From Shewanella aestuarii (GTDB lineage Bacteria > Pseudomonadota > Gammaproteobacteria > Enterobacterales > Shewanellaceae), in assembly GCF_011765625.1 (NCBI RefSeq), contig NZ_CP050313.1, forward strand, positions 2,972,501 to 3,036,500: a stretch of DNA of 64,000 nt. The letters are read 5' to 3'. The translations under genes were made by a program, and so were the position numbers. The notes below the pieces were generated by a model, which was not told the origin of the DNA, did not search any database, and was given only the letters and a program-made list of their open reading frames with translations. Below, piece after piece: positions 53,201 through 62,778 of the stretch. Every line of letters starts with the position of its first letter. The first letter of the stretch is position 1.

Positions 53201-54502
53201 ATGAAATTTGAATCTTTTAGCTTCGCACCCGAAATTTTACGCGCGATCGCTGAATGCGGTTATCAGGTGATGACACCAATTCAGCGCCAAGCGATTCCTG
53301 CAATTCGTCGTGGTCACGACGTATTAGCCAGTGCTCAAACCGGTACAGGTAAAACCGCTGCATTTGCTTTGCCTATTTTGCAAAAAATGATCGAACAGCC
53401 AAAAACGGTATTGGCATCCAATACCCGCACGCTGATTTTAACCCCAACCCGTGAATTAGCTGCGCAAGTTGCAGACAACATTCAAGCCTATGGTAAATAC
53501 ATGAACATCAATGTATTAACTATCTATGGTGGCGTTAAAATGGATAGCCAAGCGGTAAAACTAAAGCGCGGGGCGGATGTCATCGTGGCAACCCCAGGAC
53601 GTCTACTTGAGCATATCCTTGCGTGTAACTTAAGCTTATCGCACGTAGACTTTTTAGTACTGGATGAAGCCGACCGTATGCTCGATATGGGCTTTAGCGC
53701 AGATATTGCCAAAATCATGCAAGCTGTAAATAAAAACCGTCAAAACTTATTATTCTCAGCCACTTTCTCTAGCGCCGTTAAAAAGCTTGCCAATGATATG
53801 ATGGACAAGCCAAAATTGATTGCGGTGAATGATCAAAACAGTACTGCTGACACCATCAGCCAAGTGGTTTACCCCGTTGAGCAGCGTCGCAAACGCGAAC
53901 TGTTATCTGAACTTATCGGCACGAAAAACTGGCATAAAGTATTAGTGTTCAGTGCCACCCGTGAAGACACTGACAATCTCGTTAAAGAGCTTATTCTAGA
54001 TGGTATTCCAGCCGCAGTGGTGCATGGTGAAAAAGGCCAAGGCAGCCGTCGCCGTGCATTACGTGAATTTATGGAAGGCAAAGTGCGAGTATTAGTATCC
54101 ACTGAAGTGGCGGCCCGTGGCCTTGATATTCCTGACTTAGAATACGTAGTTAACTACGACTTACCATTTTTAGCTGAAGATTATGTTCACCGCATTGGTC
54201 GTACCGGCCGAGCGGGTAAATCAGGCGTAGCTATTTCCTTTGTTAGCCGAGAAGAAGAACGCACTTTAGCCGATATTGAAAAACTGATTGGGCAAAAAAT
54301 CCGTCGAATTTCAGTGCCAGGTTATGAAGTGAGTAACCGTGAATTATTGCTAAAACAAATTCAAAAACGCCGCAGTTTTGCTAAAAACAAGCAGCGTGAC
54401 GACAATGCCAGTGCACAAATGATTGCCGAAAAAAGCATGACAGGTCGCAGGGTGACTGTTGGCAAATCAAAAGACGGCGTGAAGTACAAAAAAATTAAAT
54501 AA
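53201..54502 (+). CDS. DEAD-box ATP-dependent RNA helicase (RhlE-type)
   Basis: 433 residues. The Q motif (FAPEILRAIAECGYQVMTPIQRQAI) is followed by ASAQTGTGKT, PTRELA, TPGRL, VLDEADRMLDMGF, SATFSS, ARGLDIPDLEYVVNYDLP and YVHRIGRTGRAG. The tail is short and basic. It probably acts in ribosome maturation or mRNA turnover, important at low temperature. The ATG at 53201 is preceded by AGGA; ten earlier codons are open. TTGTTATACT near 53080-53090 gives a plausible -10 for its promoter. The untranslated leader is over 100 bases. Confidence 0.92.
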   Translation: MKFESFSFAPEILRAIAECGYQVMTPIQRQAIPAIRRGHDVLASAQTGTGKTAAFALPILQKMIEQPKTVLASNTRTLILTPTRELAAQVADNIQAYGKYMNINVLTIYGGVKMDSQAVKLKRGADVIVATPGRLLEHILACNLSLSHVDFLVLDEADRMLDMGFSADIAKIMQAVNKNRQNLLFSATFSSAVKKLANDMMDKPKLIAVNDQNSTADTISQVVYPVEQRRKRELLSELIGTKNWHKVLVFSATREDTDNLVKELILDGIPAAVVHGEKGQGSRRRALREFMEGKVRVLVSTEVAARGLDIPDLEYVVNYDLPFLAEDYVHRIGRTGRAGKSGVAISFVSREEERTLADIEKLIGQKIRRISVPGYEVSNRELLLKQIQKRRSFAKNKQRDDNASAQMIAEKSMTGRRVTVGKSKDGVKYKKIK

Positions 54503-54540
54503 GCAATTTGTATTAGCGACAAATCAGGACTGCTCATGTT

Positions 54541-54570
54541 TGGGTATAACTCAGGTTATACCCATTTTTA
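54541..54570 (+). terminator. Terminator after the RNA helicase gene
   Basis: TGGGTATAAC-TCAG-GTTATACCCA, a perfect 10-bp stem, then five T. Confidence 0.88.
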
Positions 54571-54727
54571 TGGCTATGCCATCAACATGATAAAAGTGCC
54601 TACAACAGCCTTTGCAGTTACACCTATCCATTATCATTCATGCCACTTGGATATAATTAATAAAGGCTTAGGGATAGTGATTAACTGCAAGTAAAATAGC
54701 CCTAATGACATTTTGGACTAAATAGAT

Positions 54728-55366
54728 ATGACCATAACAGAAACTTATAACGAGGCCTTATTAGCGCTTGCAATTGCCGGCATAAATGACCTGACCATGT
54801 CAAATAGCCAGCAAAAAGGTCAAAGAACGGCAGCCCAAGAAAGTCATTTTTTATGTAACTGGATGGTGGAGTCTCTCAAGAAAAAACGATTTTCAAAATT
54901 GGTTGCTGACGATTTAACTCAATGGATCCGTTTAGCTCGTAGCCAAGGCGCAGGCGCGCAATTAAAAGTGCTGCTTGAAAACATCGTCAACCATTATCAA
55001 AACGCAAAAACGCAGCAGTTAAGTCAAGCGTTAGAAGACATGTTAGCCGAATTAACACAACAAGATTGGTTAGTCGTAACAGATACGCCTATTACCACTA
55101 AGCTTAAATTAGACGCTGACGGTCAATCTAGCGTGGTTATTTGTCAAACTCAATTGACGCAACATCGCCACGAAGGGGAAATAATTAAACCTGTCGCGCT
55201 GTATGTGCGTGGTGATGAAAACCTGCTTGCAAAGGCCGCATATCATCATGGCTTATTGCTTAGCCAAGCCAATAAAAAAACCAGTTTAATTAAACACCAT
55301 AAAACCTATTTGTTGATGCCTAACAATCAACATAATGCATTGTGTTTGTTAGCCAATAATAATTAA
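54728..55366 (+). CDS. DUF2913 family protein
   Basis: 212 residues, mostly helical and soluble. The conserved block SHFLCNWMVESLKKKRFSKLVADDLTQWIRLARSQGAGAQLK resembles the DUF2913 family found in Vibrio and Shewanella. No catalytic motif or signal peptide can be seen and the role is unknown. Transcribed alone. The 231-bp gap after it shows no gene or clear terminator. Confidence 0.65.
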   Translation: MTITETYNEALLALAIAGINDLTMSNSQQKGQRTAAQESHFLCNWMVESLKKKRFSKLVADDLTQWIRLARSQGAGAQLKVLLENIVNHYQNAKTQQLSQALEDMLAELTQQDWLVVTDTPITTKLKLDADGQSSVVICQTQLTQHRHEGEIIKPVALYVRGDENLLAKAAYHHGLLLSQANKKTSLIKHHKTYLLMPNNQHNALCLLANNN

Positions 55367-55597
55367 GCGGCATGAATTAAAGTAAAAATAGCTCACAAAC
55401 CATGCTAGCCGGTATCCATTGATAACGGCTGATAGTGGCAATTATAGTAATCGTAATAACTGTTTATTCTAGCTTGTGAAAACACCTGATAACTGCGTTA
55501 GATTTTTTGATTGTAGAATAACTACTTACCAAAAACTGCCTTATTATTACGCATTTTTCCTACGCTATTTCTGGCCACTTATTTACTGTGATTGGTA

Positions 55598-56200
55598 TTA
55601 AAATGGATTTGAACTAAACCCTTGTTGAGACAAAATAGCATGTGCTGTTAATGCCGATAAAGCCATATCCACTCCCGGTAACAAATCTGCCGGACTAATT
55701 CCGTAATATGCCGCAGTTTGGCCACAAACATAAAACTTCACTTGATACTTTGTTAATTCGTGAATCAAGGTAGCATTGGCATTACCCGCTGTTACATTAG
55801 CATCAGAGCTATTCGCCTGTTTGTAAAATGCATTCTTTGTCATATCGATTGCTGCTTTTCCATGAACCACCATGGCTAATTCAATATCTTCAAGCTTGAC
55901 GCCCGCATCAACATGCATATTAATAAACCGCGCTAAAGTATCAATTTGGCGATTTACCTTACCAACATCGCTCGCCTTACCTAAATCAAAAGCCACCTTA
56001 AATTTCATCTTGGCCGGAATCGCTAAATTAGAATCCACCTTAGCAATTTTACCAAAATCTTTAATGACGGGACCCGCTGAAAATGCAGCAAAACCAGAAG
56101 AGACCGAAGCTGAAGTGACTTCAGCCGCACTCGCGCCATAGCTAAATATATAACAACTAATAAGCACTATTTTTAGTAAACCAGATAAACAAGCAGACAT
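55598..56200 (-). CDS. Secreted DsrE/DsrF-like protein
   Basis: 200 residues with a signal peptide ending near YGASAAE. The mature part, KVAFDLGKASDVGKVNRQIDTLARFINMHVDAG, IELAMVVHGKAAIDM and ELTKYQVKFYVCGQTAAYYGI, is a DsrE-type sulfur-relay fold with a single conserved Cys (FYVCGQT). Periplasmic DsrE-like proteins are common in marine bacteria; their partner is usually unknown. Divergent from the GNAT gene. Confidence 0.82.
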   Translation of the reverse strand: MSACLSGLLKIVLISCYIFSYGASAAEVTSASVSSGFAAFSAGPVIKDFGKIAKVDSNLAIPAKMKFKVAFDLGKASDVGKVNRQIDTLARFINMHVDAGVKLEDIELAMVVHGKAAIDMTKNAFYKQANSSDANVTAGNANATLIHELTKYQVKFYVCGQTAAYYGISPADLLPGVDMALSALTAHAILSQQGFSSNPF

Positions 56201-56303
56201 AATTATTCCTTGATATTGTCAAACTAAGCTTAAACATAAATATTATGAGTCAATACCTGACTGAGTGTATAATATGCTCCCTTTTGCACTTTGACAGCGT
56301 TAA

Positions 56304-56816
56304 ATGAAAATAAGATCCATCAACCCGCAGGACTGGCCACAAATTATGGCTATTCAACACGATTGCTATCAGCAAATCACTCCTGAGCCACTTTCGGTTA
56401 TGCAAAGCAAATGGCATCGTTCACCCCAAAGCTGTTTTGTGGTTGAGTACAAAAACCAAGTGATAGCGTATGTATTAGCACACCCTTGGTATCAAGCAAA
56501 GGCACCGAAGCTTGATATGGTTTTACCGAGCATTAAACAAGCAGATTGTTTATATATTCATGACATGGCGGTATCACCAAAAGCACAGGGATTAGGTATT
56601 GCCAATAAGCTCGTTGCTGAAGTAAAAAACGCGATGACATTATTAAATTTTAATGGCATTGGACTCATCGCCATTCAGGGCGCCTGCGCTTTTTGGCGCA
56701 AACACCAGTTTAGTCCGCTAGAGTCACTACCATCAGTATTAACTGACTCATTAGCCAGTTATGGTGCAGATGCTCATTATTTATATTTTTCTGAACCTGC
56801 CAATACACCATCATGA
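56304..56816 (+). CDS. GNAT family N-acetyltransferase
   Basis: 170 residues with the acetyl-CoA-binding motif A (LYIHDMAVSPKAQGLGIANKLVAEV, equivalent of Q/RxxGxG/A) and the preceding strand SCFVVEYKNQVIAYVLAHPW. It acetylates an unknown amine or protein substrate. Its last four bases overlap the start of the downstream DMT-family gene (ATGA), so the two are translated together. Confidence 0.85.
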   Translation: MKIRSINPQDWPQIMAIQHDCYQQITPEPLSVMQSKWHRSPQSCFVVEYKNQVIAYVLAHPWYQAKAPKLDMVLPSIKQADCLYIHDMAVSPKAQGLGIANKLVAEVKNAMTLLNFNGIGLIAIQGACAFWRKHQFSPLESLPSVLTDSLASYGADAHYLYFSEPANTPS

Positions 56817-57163
56817 TAAACCCGACACTCACTACCATTGGATTATTGTGTTTAAGCAATATTTTTATGACATTTGCATGGTATGGCCACTTAAAAACCC
56901 TCAATAGTAAACCGTGGATCATTGCGGCACTGGTGAGCTGGGGAATCGCATTTTTTGAATATTTATTGCAAGTACCAGCAAATCGGATTGGTTATACCGT
57001 AATGAACGTGGGACAATTAAAGATACTACAAGAGGTCATCACCCTCAGCTTATTTGTTCCTTTTGCAGTATGGTATTTGAAAGAACCGCTCAAGCTTGAT
57101 TATCTATGGGCAGGGCTGTGCATACTCGGCGCAGTTTATTTTATTTTTAGAAGCGAAATCTAA
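56813..57163 (+). CDS. DMT family protein (DUF486)
   Basis: 116 residues with four membrane segments. The DUF486 pattern is TFAWYGHLKTLNSKPWIIAALVSWGIAFFEYLLQVPANRIGY with FSVAQLK-like NVGQLKILQEVITLSLF. Small putative transporters of the drug/metabolite superfamily, usually dimeric; substrate unknown. Overlaps the GNAT gene by 4 bases and lies 17 bp before the DUF2960 gene. Confidence 0.88.
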   Translation: MINPTLTTIGLLCLSNIFMTFAWYGHLKTLNSKPWIIAALVSWGIAFFEYLLQVPANRIGYTVMNVGQLKILQEVITLSLFVPFAVWYLKEPLKLDYLWAGLCILGAVYFIFRSEI

Positions 57164-57180
57164 TCGCTAGAGGATGTTCA

Positions 57181-57435
57181 ATGGCACGCCAAGTAATTTA
57201 TACCTTTAAAGGTAAAACAAAAACAATTGCATTTAGTTATGACAAACACCATGACTTATATGAAGCCGCAGCAGAAGCAGAAGGCATAGATTTAACCCGC
57301 TTTTTAGCAATGGAGCAGCAAATTGCGATGACATCAAAAAAAGGCGCCAAAGCTGAGAAAGATTTTCGTAAAACTGAGTTTGCCCGCTTTGGTTTTAGCA
57401 GCATAAAGTTTGTCCGTGAAGAAGACGACGTTTAA
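57181..57435 (+). CDS. DUF2960 family small protein
   Basis: 84 residues, soluble and charged: ARQVIYTFKGKTKTIAFSYDKHHDLYEAAAEAEGIDLTRFLAMEQQI. Resembles the DUF2960 family restricted to Shewanella, Vibrio and relatives. Function unknown. AGAGGATG upstream serves as ribosome-binding site. Probably in one operon with the GNAT, DUF486 and RDD genes. Confidence 0.78.
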   Translation: MARQVIYTFKGKTKTIAFSYDKHHDLYEAAAEAEGIDLTRFLAMEQQIAMTSKKGAKAEKDFRKTEFARFGFSSIKFVREEDDV

Positions 57436-57470
57436 TTTCATTACATTTAGTATTAGCTTAAGGGTTCACC

Positions 57471-57980
57471 ATGTTAAATTCTGATCACGCTAATTTTCCT
57501 CGAGCGGGATTTTTTCGTCGTTTAGGGGCAATGATTTACGATTTATTGCTGGCGGTCGCTGTGTATATGCTTGCCGGTGCTATTGGCTTTGGTTTTTTCT
57601 TTGGCTTAACCAGCATAGGCTTAATCCCGATGGCGGGCCACGAGCATATTTCAGATGCACTGCACAATACACCTTTATATAAAGGCATTTACCAATTATG
57701 GTTACTGTTATGTGTTGCTGGGTTCTACGCCCTGTTTTGGAGTAAAGGGGGACAAACCTTAGGTATGCGAGCGTGGCGCTTAAAGGTACAACACCCTAAT
57801 GGTCAAAACCTCAGTTTTATTACCGCATGTGCCCGTGTAGTTTGGTCACTGTGTGGAATAGGTAATATCTACATTTTACTGAACAGCGAAAAACTAGCCC
57901 TACAAGATAAACTCACACGCTCTGAAGTTGTTGTTTTATCGGTCGAAGCAAACCAAATGCGTAATTGGCACGGTGCATAA
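57471..57980 (+). CDS. RDD family membrane protein
   Basis: 169 residues with three membrane segments. The RDD signature starts with RAGFFRRLGAMIYDLLLAVAVYML (Arg and Asp), then GGQTLGMRAWRLKVQHPNGQNLSFITACARV and LALQDKLTRSEVV at the C-terminus. RDD proteins are small membrane proteins of uncertain role, in some cases linked to ion homeostasis. Last gene of the run beginning with the GNAT gene; a strong bidirectional terminator follows 9 bp later. Confidence 0.88.
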   Translation: MLNSDHANFPRAGFFRRLGAMIYDLLLAVAVYMLAGAIGFGFFFGLTSIGLIPMAGHEHISDALHNTPLYKGIYQLWLLLCVAGFYALFWSKGGQTLGMRAWRLKVQHPNGQNLSFITACARVVWSLCGIGNIYILLNSEKLALQDKLTRSEVVVLSVEANQMRNWHGA

Positions 57981-57988
57981 ACAACAGA

Positions 57989-58022
57989 CACAAAAAACGC
58001 GCATCTAGCGCGTTTTTTGTGA
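57989..58022. terminator. Bidirectional terminator between the RDD and CigR-like genes
   Basis: CACAAAAAACGCGC-ATCTA-GCGCGTTTTTTGTG is a perfect 14-bp stem with T-rich arms. Confidence 0.9.
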
Positions 58023-58032
58023 CCTAAGGTTG

Positions 58033-58623
58033 TTACCTTTTAAGAATATCAATGATTTCACGGGTATTTTCATATAACCGAATAACCGTGCCATCCACAT
58101 CAACCGACACAGAACCATCTTTACCAACAGGCACAACAACTCGACCACGATCGTAAATATCTCTAGATAGAATATCCCCTTTGGCTAACTTCTTCTGCCA
58201 GCCTGGTGGCAAAGGTTTACCTTGGTCTACTTTTTTCTGTAATCCAGGAGGAAGCCCTTTCCCCTTGGAGTCATAACGGTCTTTATCCCTGCCATCGTAA
58301 TAATCTTTAGTCCTATCATTGTTACGATCTTTATCCCTTCCATCGTAATAATCTTTGGTTCTATCATTGTTACGATCTTTATCCCTACCGTCATAATAAT
58401 CTTTAGTCTTATCATTGTTACGATCTTTATCCCTTCCATCGTAATAATCTTTAGTCTTATCATTGTCACGAGTTTTTTTATCAATGTCTTTGGTTTTACT
58501 ACTTTGATATTCTTTACTCTTTCCAATGTTTTGTTCTTTATCCTTATCATTTTTAGAAAAAGCAGGATTCGCCACCATGCAACTACTAATAGCTATAATT
58601 AAACCTATTTTAAAAAATCTCAC
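58033..58623 (-). CDS. CigR/RcnB-like secreted protein with internal tandem repeats
   Basis: 196 residues. A signal peptide (MRFFKIGLIIAISSCMVANPAFS) is followed by a highly charged stretch with four 16-residue repeats (unit TKDYYDGRDKDRNNDR, roughly residues 52-116). The C-terminal part (LPPGLQKKVDQGKPLPPGWQKKLAKGDILSRDIYDRG) matches the conserved end of the CigR/RcnB-like group of periplasmic proteins. Function in this organism is unknown. The repeat array could expand or contract. Transcribed with or after lptG (47-bp gap). Confidence 0.75.
   Translation of the reverse strand: MRFFKIGLIIAISSCMVANPAFSKNDKDKEQNIGKSKEYQSSKTKDIDKKTRDNDKTKDYYDGRDKDRNNDKTKDYYDGRDKDRNNDRTKDYYDGRDKDRNNDRTKDYYDGRDKDRYDSKGKGLPPGLQKKVDQGKPLPPGWQKKLAKGDILSRDIYDRGRVVVPVGKDGSVSVDVDGTVIRLYENTREIIDILKR
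58277..58468. repeat. Four 48-bp tandem repeats inside the CigR-like gene
   Basis: The sequence CGTAATAATCTTT and its neighbours recur at 58296, 58344, 58392 (one substitution) and 58440, exactly 48 bp apart, encoding four near-identical 16-residue units. Few changes between units suggest recent duplication. Length change would stay in frame. It is not a CRISPR array: there are no unique spacers. Confidence 0.88.
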
Positions 58624-58670
58624 TATTCACCTCTGCTGAATATCTGTAGTTAACTTAAGATAAATGTAGA

Positions 58671-59729
58671 CTATTTACGAATAAAATACACTGCGCCAGC
58701 AGTAAATAATAAACTGGGAGTGATAGCACCGATAATTGCTGGGAGTTCATAAACCATACTCATTGGGCCAAAAATTTGATTACTGATGTAGAAACCAAAC
58801 CCCGCCACCACACCAAACAACACTCTGGCCCCCATTGTCACAGTGCGTAAAGGGCCAAATACAAAAGATAATGCCACTAACATCATTACCGCAACGGTTA
58901 CAGGCTGCATAATTTTACGCCACAAAGCCAATTCGTAACGACTCGCATCTTGCTGGTTAGCTTCTAGGTAATCTAAATAGCCCAATAGCCCTTGAATAGA
59001 TAGCGCCTCAGGTTTAACCGAAACCACACTTAACTTATCTGGCGTTAGCGTTGAACGCCACTGCTCTGACGGGGTCTCGACTAATTCAATTCTGTCATCA
59101 GTTAACTGCGTGGTTTTGACTTCCCTTAACTGCCACTCATCTTGTTGAAATACTGCTTTCTGTGCTTGGGTTAACTTAACCAGCTTTAAATCTTCATCAA
59201 ACTGATATAGAGTAATATTATTAAGTTTATCAATATCTTCCACCTCACCAATATTAACAAACAAATCTCCATCTTTTGCCCAAACGCCACTTTTAGATTT
59301 AATTAAGCTACCGCCTGATAATTTCGTCGCTTGCAATTCTTTTGCTGTTTTTTCAGCAATTGGCGCCCCCCACTCCCCTAACACCATCACCAGAATCATT
59401 AACGGTATAGCGGTTTTCATTGCTGATAGGGTAATTTGTAAGCGAGACATTCCTGATGCTTGCATCACCACTAATTCTGAATTTGATGCCAGCATCCCCA
59501 TGCCAATTAATGCCCCCAATAACACGGCCATAGGGAAAAACATTTCAATATCACGAGGAATTAAATACAACACATAAACAACTGCATCCATCATGCTATA
59601 AGTGCCACGCCCCACAAGACGTAATTGATCAACCCACTTAATGATGCCTGATAAGCCCGTTAAAATAAGTAGGCATAATGCTGAGGTACTAAGGATGACT
59701 CGAGAAATATATAAATCGATAATATTCAT
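58671..59729 (-). CDS. lptG: LPS export ABC transporter permease LptG
   Basis: 352 residues: three N-terminal membrane helices (IIDLYISRVILSTSALCLLILTGLSG), a periplasmic beta-jellyroll domain (about residues 130-255), and three C-terminal helices. With LptF, LptB and LptC it extracts lipopolysaccharide from the inner membrane for transport to the surface. Its ATG overlaps the lptF stop by 4 bases (ATGA), the usual coupled arrangement. Confidence 0.95.
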   Translation of the reverse strand: MNIIDLYISRVILSTSALCLLILTGLSGIIKWVDQLRLVGRGTYSMMDAVVYVLYLIPRDIEMFFPMAVLLGALIGMGMLASNSELVVMQASGMSRLQITLSAMKTAIPLMILVMVLGEWGAPIAEKTAKELQATKLSGGSLIKSKSGVWAKDGDLFVNIGEVEDIDKLNNITLYQFDEDLKLVKLTQAQKAVFQQDEWQLREVKTTQLTDDRIELVETPSEQWRSTLTPDKLSVVSVKPEALSIQGLLGYLDYLEANQQDASRYELALWRKIMQPVTVAVMMLVALSFVFGPLRTVTMGARVLFGVVAGFGFYISNQIFGPMSMVYELPAIIGAITPSLLFTAGAVYFIRK

Positions 59730-60841
59730 GCGGCCACCGACTTATTACGTTTAAATAAGTTAAATAATCTTGCCCCAACAGGACGCTCTTTACTGAGTAA
59801 GAATATGCCCATAAATAATGCGCTGGCATGGATCCACCACATACCTAAATATAATGGAACCACTTCATCTTCTAACGCTTTTCGACCGGCAACCATTAAC
59901 CCAAAATAACCTAGGTACAATAAAATGGCAGGAAACATTTTGGCAAATTTGCCTTGGCGTACATTGACTCTAGCCAAAGGAACCGCAATAAGTGTCATTA
60001 ATGGAATGGCAATGGGTAGCGCTAAACGCCATTGGAATTCGGCAATGGCCTCAGGGCCCGGTGTTGCCAATAAATCATCAACCCCAAGCGCAGATAGTTT
60101 TCGGCGACGTTGATCAACTTCCTGCTCTTTAATCTCCATTTTGTAGCCACCAAACTCAATAATTTGATAATTAACAGCCTCAGAAGATCCTTGATAGCGA
60201 AGACCGTCAGACAGTTGTAATTGTTGGCTGCCAAAGTCACTTTCAATCACCTTGCCGCCCTTTGCCACAATCACATTCGTTTCACCACCCTGCTCTTTGA
60301 TATTTGGAAGCTGAGCAACAAAAACCTTATCTAACTTGTTATCTTTACTTATTTTCTCAACATACAGTACAGCCCTACCATTCGGGCTAGTTTGAAAACG
60401 TCCTTGCACTAATGCCGCTAAACCCGCTTCGGACTGAGCTTGTTCTAACACTTGATTTTGCTTTTCCTCTGCCCAAGGCGCGACATACAAAGACAAATAT
60501 CCGGTGAATATCATATTAATAAGGGCTAGCGTTAAGGTAACTCGAGTCACATACCACTCGCTCACTCCAACGCCATGCAGCACCACCATTTCGTTCTCAG
60601 CATACATCCGGCCGTGAGCCAGCAAAATACCTAAAAAGAAACTCAAGGGTAAAATTAAAACCGTGAGCTGAGGTAAATTAAGCCCTAACAAAGTCATCAC
60701 TAACGAAGCAGGAAAATCGCCATCGGAAGCGTCAGCGAGAACACGAACAAATTGTTGGCTTACAAAAATAGTTAGCAATACTAGCAGTACTGCAAATTGC
60801 GCTTTTAAAACTTCGCCAAACAAGTATCTAAATACAATCAC
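59726..60841 (-). CDS. lptF: LPS export ABC transporter permease LptF
   Basis: 371 residues with six membrane helices around a periplasmic jellyroll domain, as in LptG. N-terminal IVFRYLFGEVLKAQFAVLLVLLTIFVSQQFVRVLADASDGDFPA and LTVLILPLSFFLGILLAHGRMYAENEMVVLHGVG match the LptF family. The start is GTG at 60841 with a weak ribosome-binding site. Divergent from pepA, the conserved neighbour in gammaproteobacteria. The 271-bp gap 60842-61118 must hold both promoters; I could not assign them firmly. Confidence 0.95.
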   Translation of the reverse strand: MIVFRYLFGEVLKAQFAVLLVLLTIFVSQQFVRVLADASDGDFPASLVMTLLGLNLPQLTVLILPLSFFLGILLAHGRMYAENEMVVLHGVGVSEWYVTRVTLTLALINMIFTGYLSLYVAPWAEEKQNQVLEQAQSEAGLAALVQGRFQTSPNGRAVLYVEKISKDNKLDKVFVAQLPNIKEQGGETNVIVAKGGKVIESDFGSQQLQLSDGLRYQGSSEAVNYQIIEFGGYKMEIKEQEVDQRRRKLSALGVDDLLATPGPEAIAEFQWRLALPIAIPLMTLIAVPLARVNVRQGKFAKMFPAILLYLGYFGLMVAGRKALEDEVVPLYLGMWWIHASALFMGIFLLSKERPVGARLFNLFKRNKSVAA

Positions 60842-61118
60842 AAATAGGATCCGGCAGGTAAACTTATCTTTTTACTGGTATCAGAGTAACTTTCATGTAA
60901 ACTGTTTACTTTTAGCAGTTTTGATAGTTTTCTGACCAGCTCGTAAGGTGCTAAAAAGCTCTGGTTTACGGCAAATATTTAGCGTCAACTTAAACGCTTA
61001 TTTTACCAACTAAGCCAATAGCTTATCACCTCAAAGTTGTTCTGTGGCCAATAATGGCCGAATGAAGAACATTATCTTATAAATATAAAAATTTGTCTTT
61101 AAGAATCTAGGAGTGCTC

Positions 61119-62627
61119 ATGGAGTTTAGCGTAAAGAGCGGCAGCCCTGAAAAACAACGTTCAGCTTGCATCGTTGTTGGTGTCTACGAACCTCGCCGAT
61201 TATCTGGTATCGCAGAGCAGTTGGATAAAATTAGTGAAGGTTATATTAGTAACCTATTACGTCGTGGCGATTTAGAAGGTAAGCCAGGACAAATGCTATT
61301 ATTACATCATGTGCCTAACGTACTAAGCGAAAGAGTATTATTGGTTGGTTGTGGCAAAGAGCGTGAGTTAGACGAGCGCCAATACAAACAAATCATCACA
61401 AAAACCATCAATACTTTAAATGAAACCGGTTCAATGGAAGCTGTGTGTTTTTTAACTGAGTTACACGTTAAAGGCCGCGACACTTATTGGAAAGTACGTC
61501 AAGCCGTTGAAACAACACAGCAAAGCTTATATACCTTTGACGTACTAAAAACCCGTAAAGGTGAAACACGTCGACCATTACGTAAAATCGTCTTTAATGT
61601 GCCAACACGTCGTGAATTGACCATTGGCGAAAGTGCAATTGAACATGGTTCAGCGGTTTCACAGGGGATGTCTTTATGCCGTGATGTTGCGAACATGCCA
61701 CCTAACATTTGCAACCCGGCTTACCTTGCTTCTCAAGCGCGTCAAATGGCTGAAACTTATGAAAACCTAAAAGTTTCTACTGTTGGCGAAGAGCAAATGG
61801 CTAAGCTAGGGATGAACTCATACCTTGCTGTTGGTCGTGCAAGTGCTAACGAATCCATTATGACCATTATGGAATATCAAGGCGCAGTCGACACCACTCA
61901 AAAACCAATCGTACTTGTTGGCAAAGGCTTAACCTTTGACTCAGGCGGAATTTCATTAAAACCAGGCGAAGCCATGGATGAAATGAAATATGACATGGGT
62001 GGCGCTGCAGGCGTGCTTGGCACCATGAAAGCGCTATGTGAAATGAAGCTACCAATCAACGTTATTGGCGTATTAGCCGGTTGTGAAAATATGGTATCGG
62101 GCAGTGCTTATCGCCCCGGTGACATTTTAACCACCATGTCAGGCCAAACCGTTGAAGTATTAAATACTGATGCGGAAGGACGTTTAGTTCTATGTGACGT
62201 ATTAACCTATGTTGAGCGTTTTGACCCTGAGTTGGTAATTGATACCGCAACCTTAACCGGTGCTTGTGTGATTGCATTAGGTAAGCACGCCTCAGGTTTG
62301 TTCAGCTCACATAATCCACTTGCCCATGAAATTTTAAATGCCGGTGAGCAAAGTGGTGACCGAGCATGGCGCATGCCTTTATGGGATGAGTATCAAGACT
62401 TACTTGAAAGCCCATTTGCTGACATGACCAACTTAGGTGGTCGTCCCGCGGGCTCTATCACTGCTGCGTGTTTCTTGTCTCGCTTTGCGAAAAAGTACAA
62501 CTGGGCCCACTTAGATGTGGCAGGCACAGCTTGGAATAGCGGAGCGAATAAAGGCTCAACAGGTCGTCCTGTGCCAATTTTAACCCAATTCTTAATTAAT
62601 CGTTCTGGTGTTGAAATCAGCGAATAA
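61119..62627 (+). CDS. pepA: Leucyl aminopeptidase (M17), canonical PepA
   Basis: 502 residues, matching E. coli PepA (503). The N-terminal domain with DNA-binding capacity is followed by the catalytic domain: [34 protein letters not shown] with Lys and Asp metal ligands, and [17 protein letters not shown] with the Asp/Glu ligands and catalytic Arg. It forms hexamers that remove N-terminal residues; in E. coli it also regulates carAB and aids plasmid recombination. ATG at 61119 has AGGAG 6 bases upstream; the frame opens two codons earlier. Confidence 0.97.
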   Translation: MEFSVKSGSPEKQRSACIVVGVYEPRRLSGIAEQLDKISEGYISNLLRRGDLEGKPGQMLLLHHVPNVLSERVLLVGCGKERELDERQYKQIITKTINTLNETGSMEAVCFLTELHVKGRDTYWKVRQAVETTQQSLYTFDVLKTRKGETRRPLRKIVFNVPTRRELTIGESAIEHGSAVSQGMSLCRDVANMPPNICNPAYLASQARQMAETYENLKVSTVGEEQMAKLGMNSYLAVGRASANESIMTIMEYQGAVDTTQKPIVLVGKGLTFDSGGISLKPGEAMDEMKYDMGGAAGVLGTMKALCEMKLPINVIGVLAGCENMVSGSAYRPGDILTTMSGQTVEVLNTDAEGRLVLCDVLTYVERFDPELVIDTATLTGACVIALGKHASGLFSSHNPLAHEILNAGEQSGDRAWRMPLWDEYQDLLESPFADMTNLGGRPAGSITAACFLSRFAKKYNWAHLDVAGTAWNSGANKGSTGRPVPILTQFLINRSGVEISE

Positions 62628-62645
62628 TTCATTATTGAATGAATC

Positions 62646-62677
62646 AAAGGTGAAGAAGCAATTCTTCACCTTTTTTA
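62646..62677 (+). terminator. Terminator of pepA
   Basis: AAAGGTGAAGAA-GCAA-TTCTTCACCTTT is a perfect 12-bp stem followed by a T-run. Confidence 0.9.
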
Positions 62678-62778
62678 TTTGGCTATAGTCAACCTACTCA
62701 CAAAATCCCCCATTAACCCCACCGCCGTTTTAGTGTAAACTCGCCAATACCTTACTCACCTGTATAAGCATCAATAAA

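Noticed and set aside
58277..58468. CRISPR-like array
   Set aside because: Units are contiguous, encode a protein repeat in frame, and have no variable spacers.
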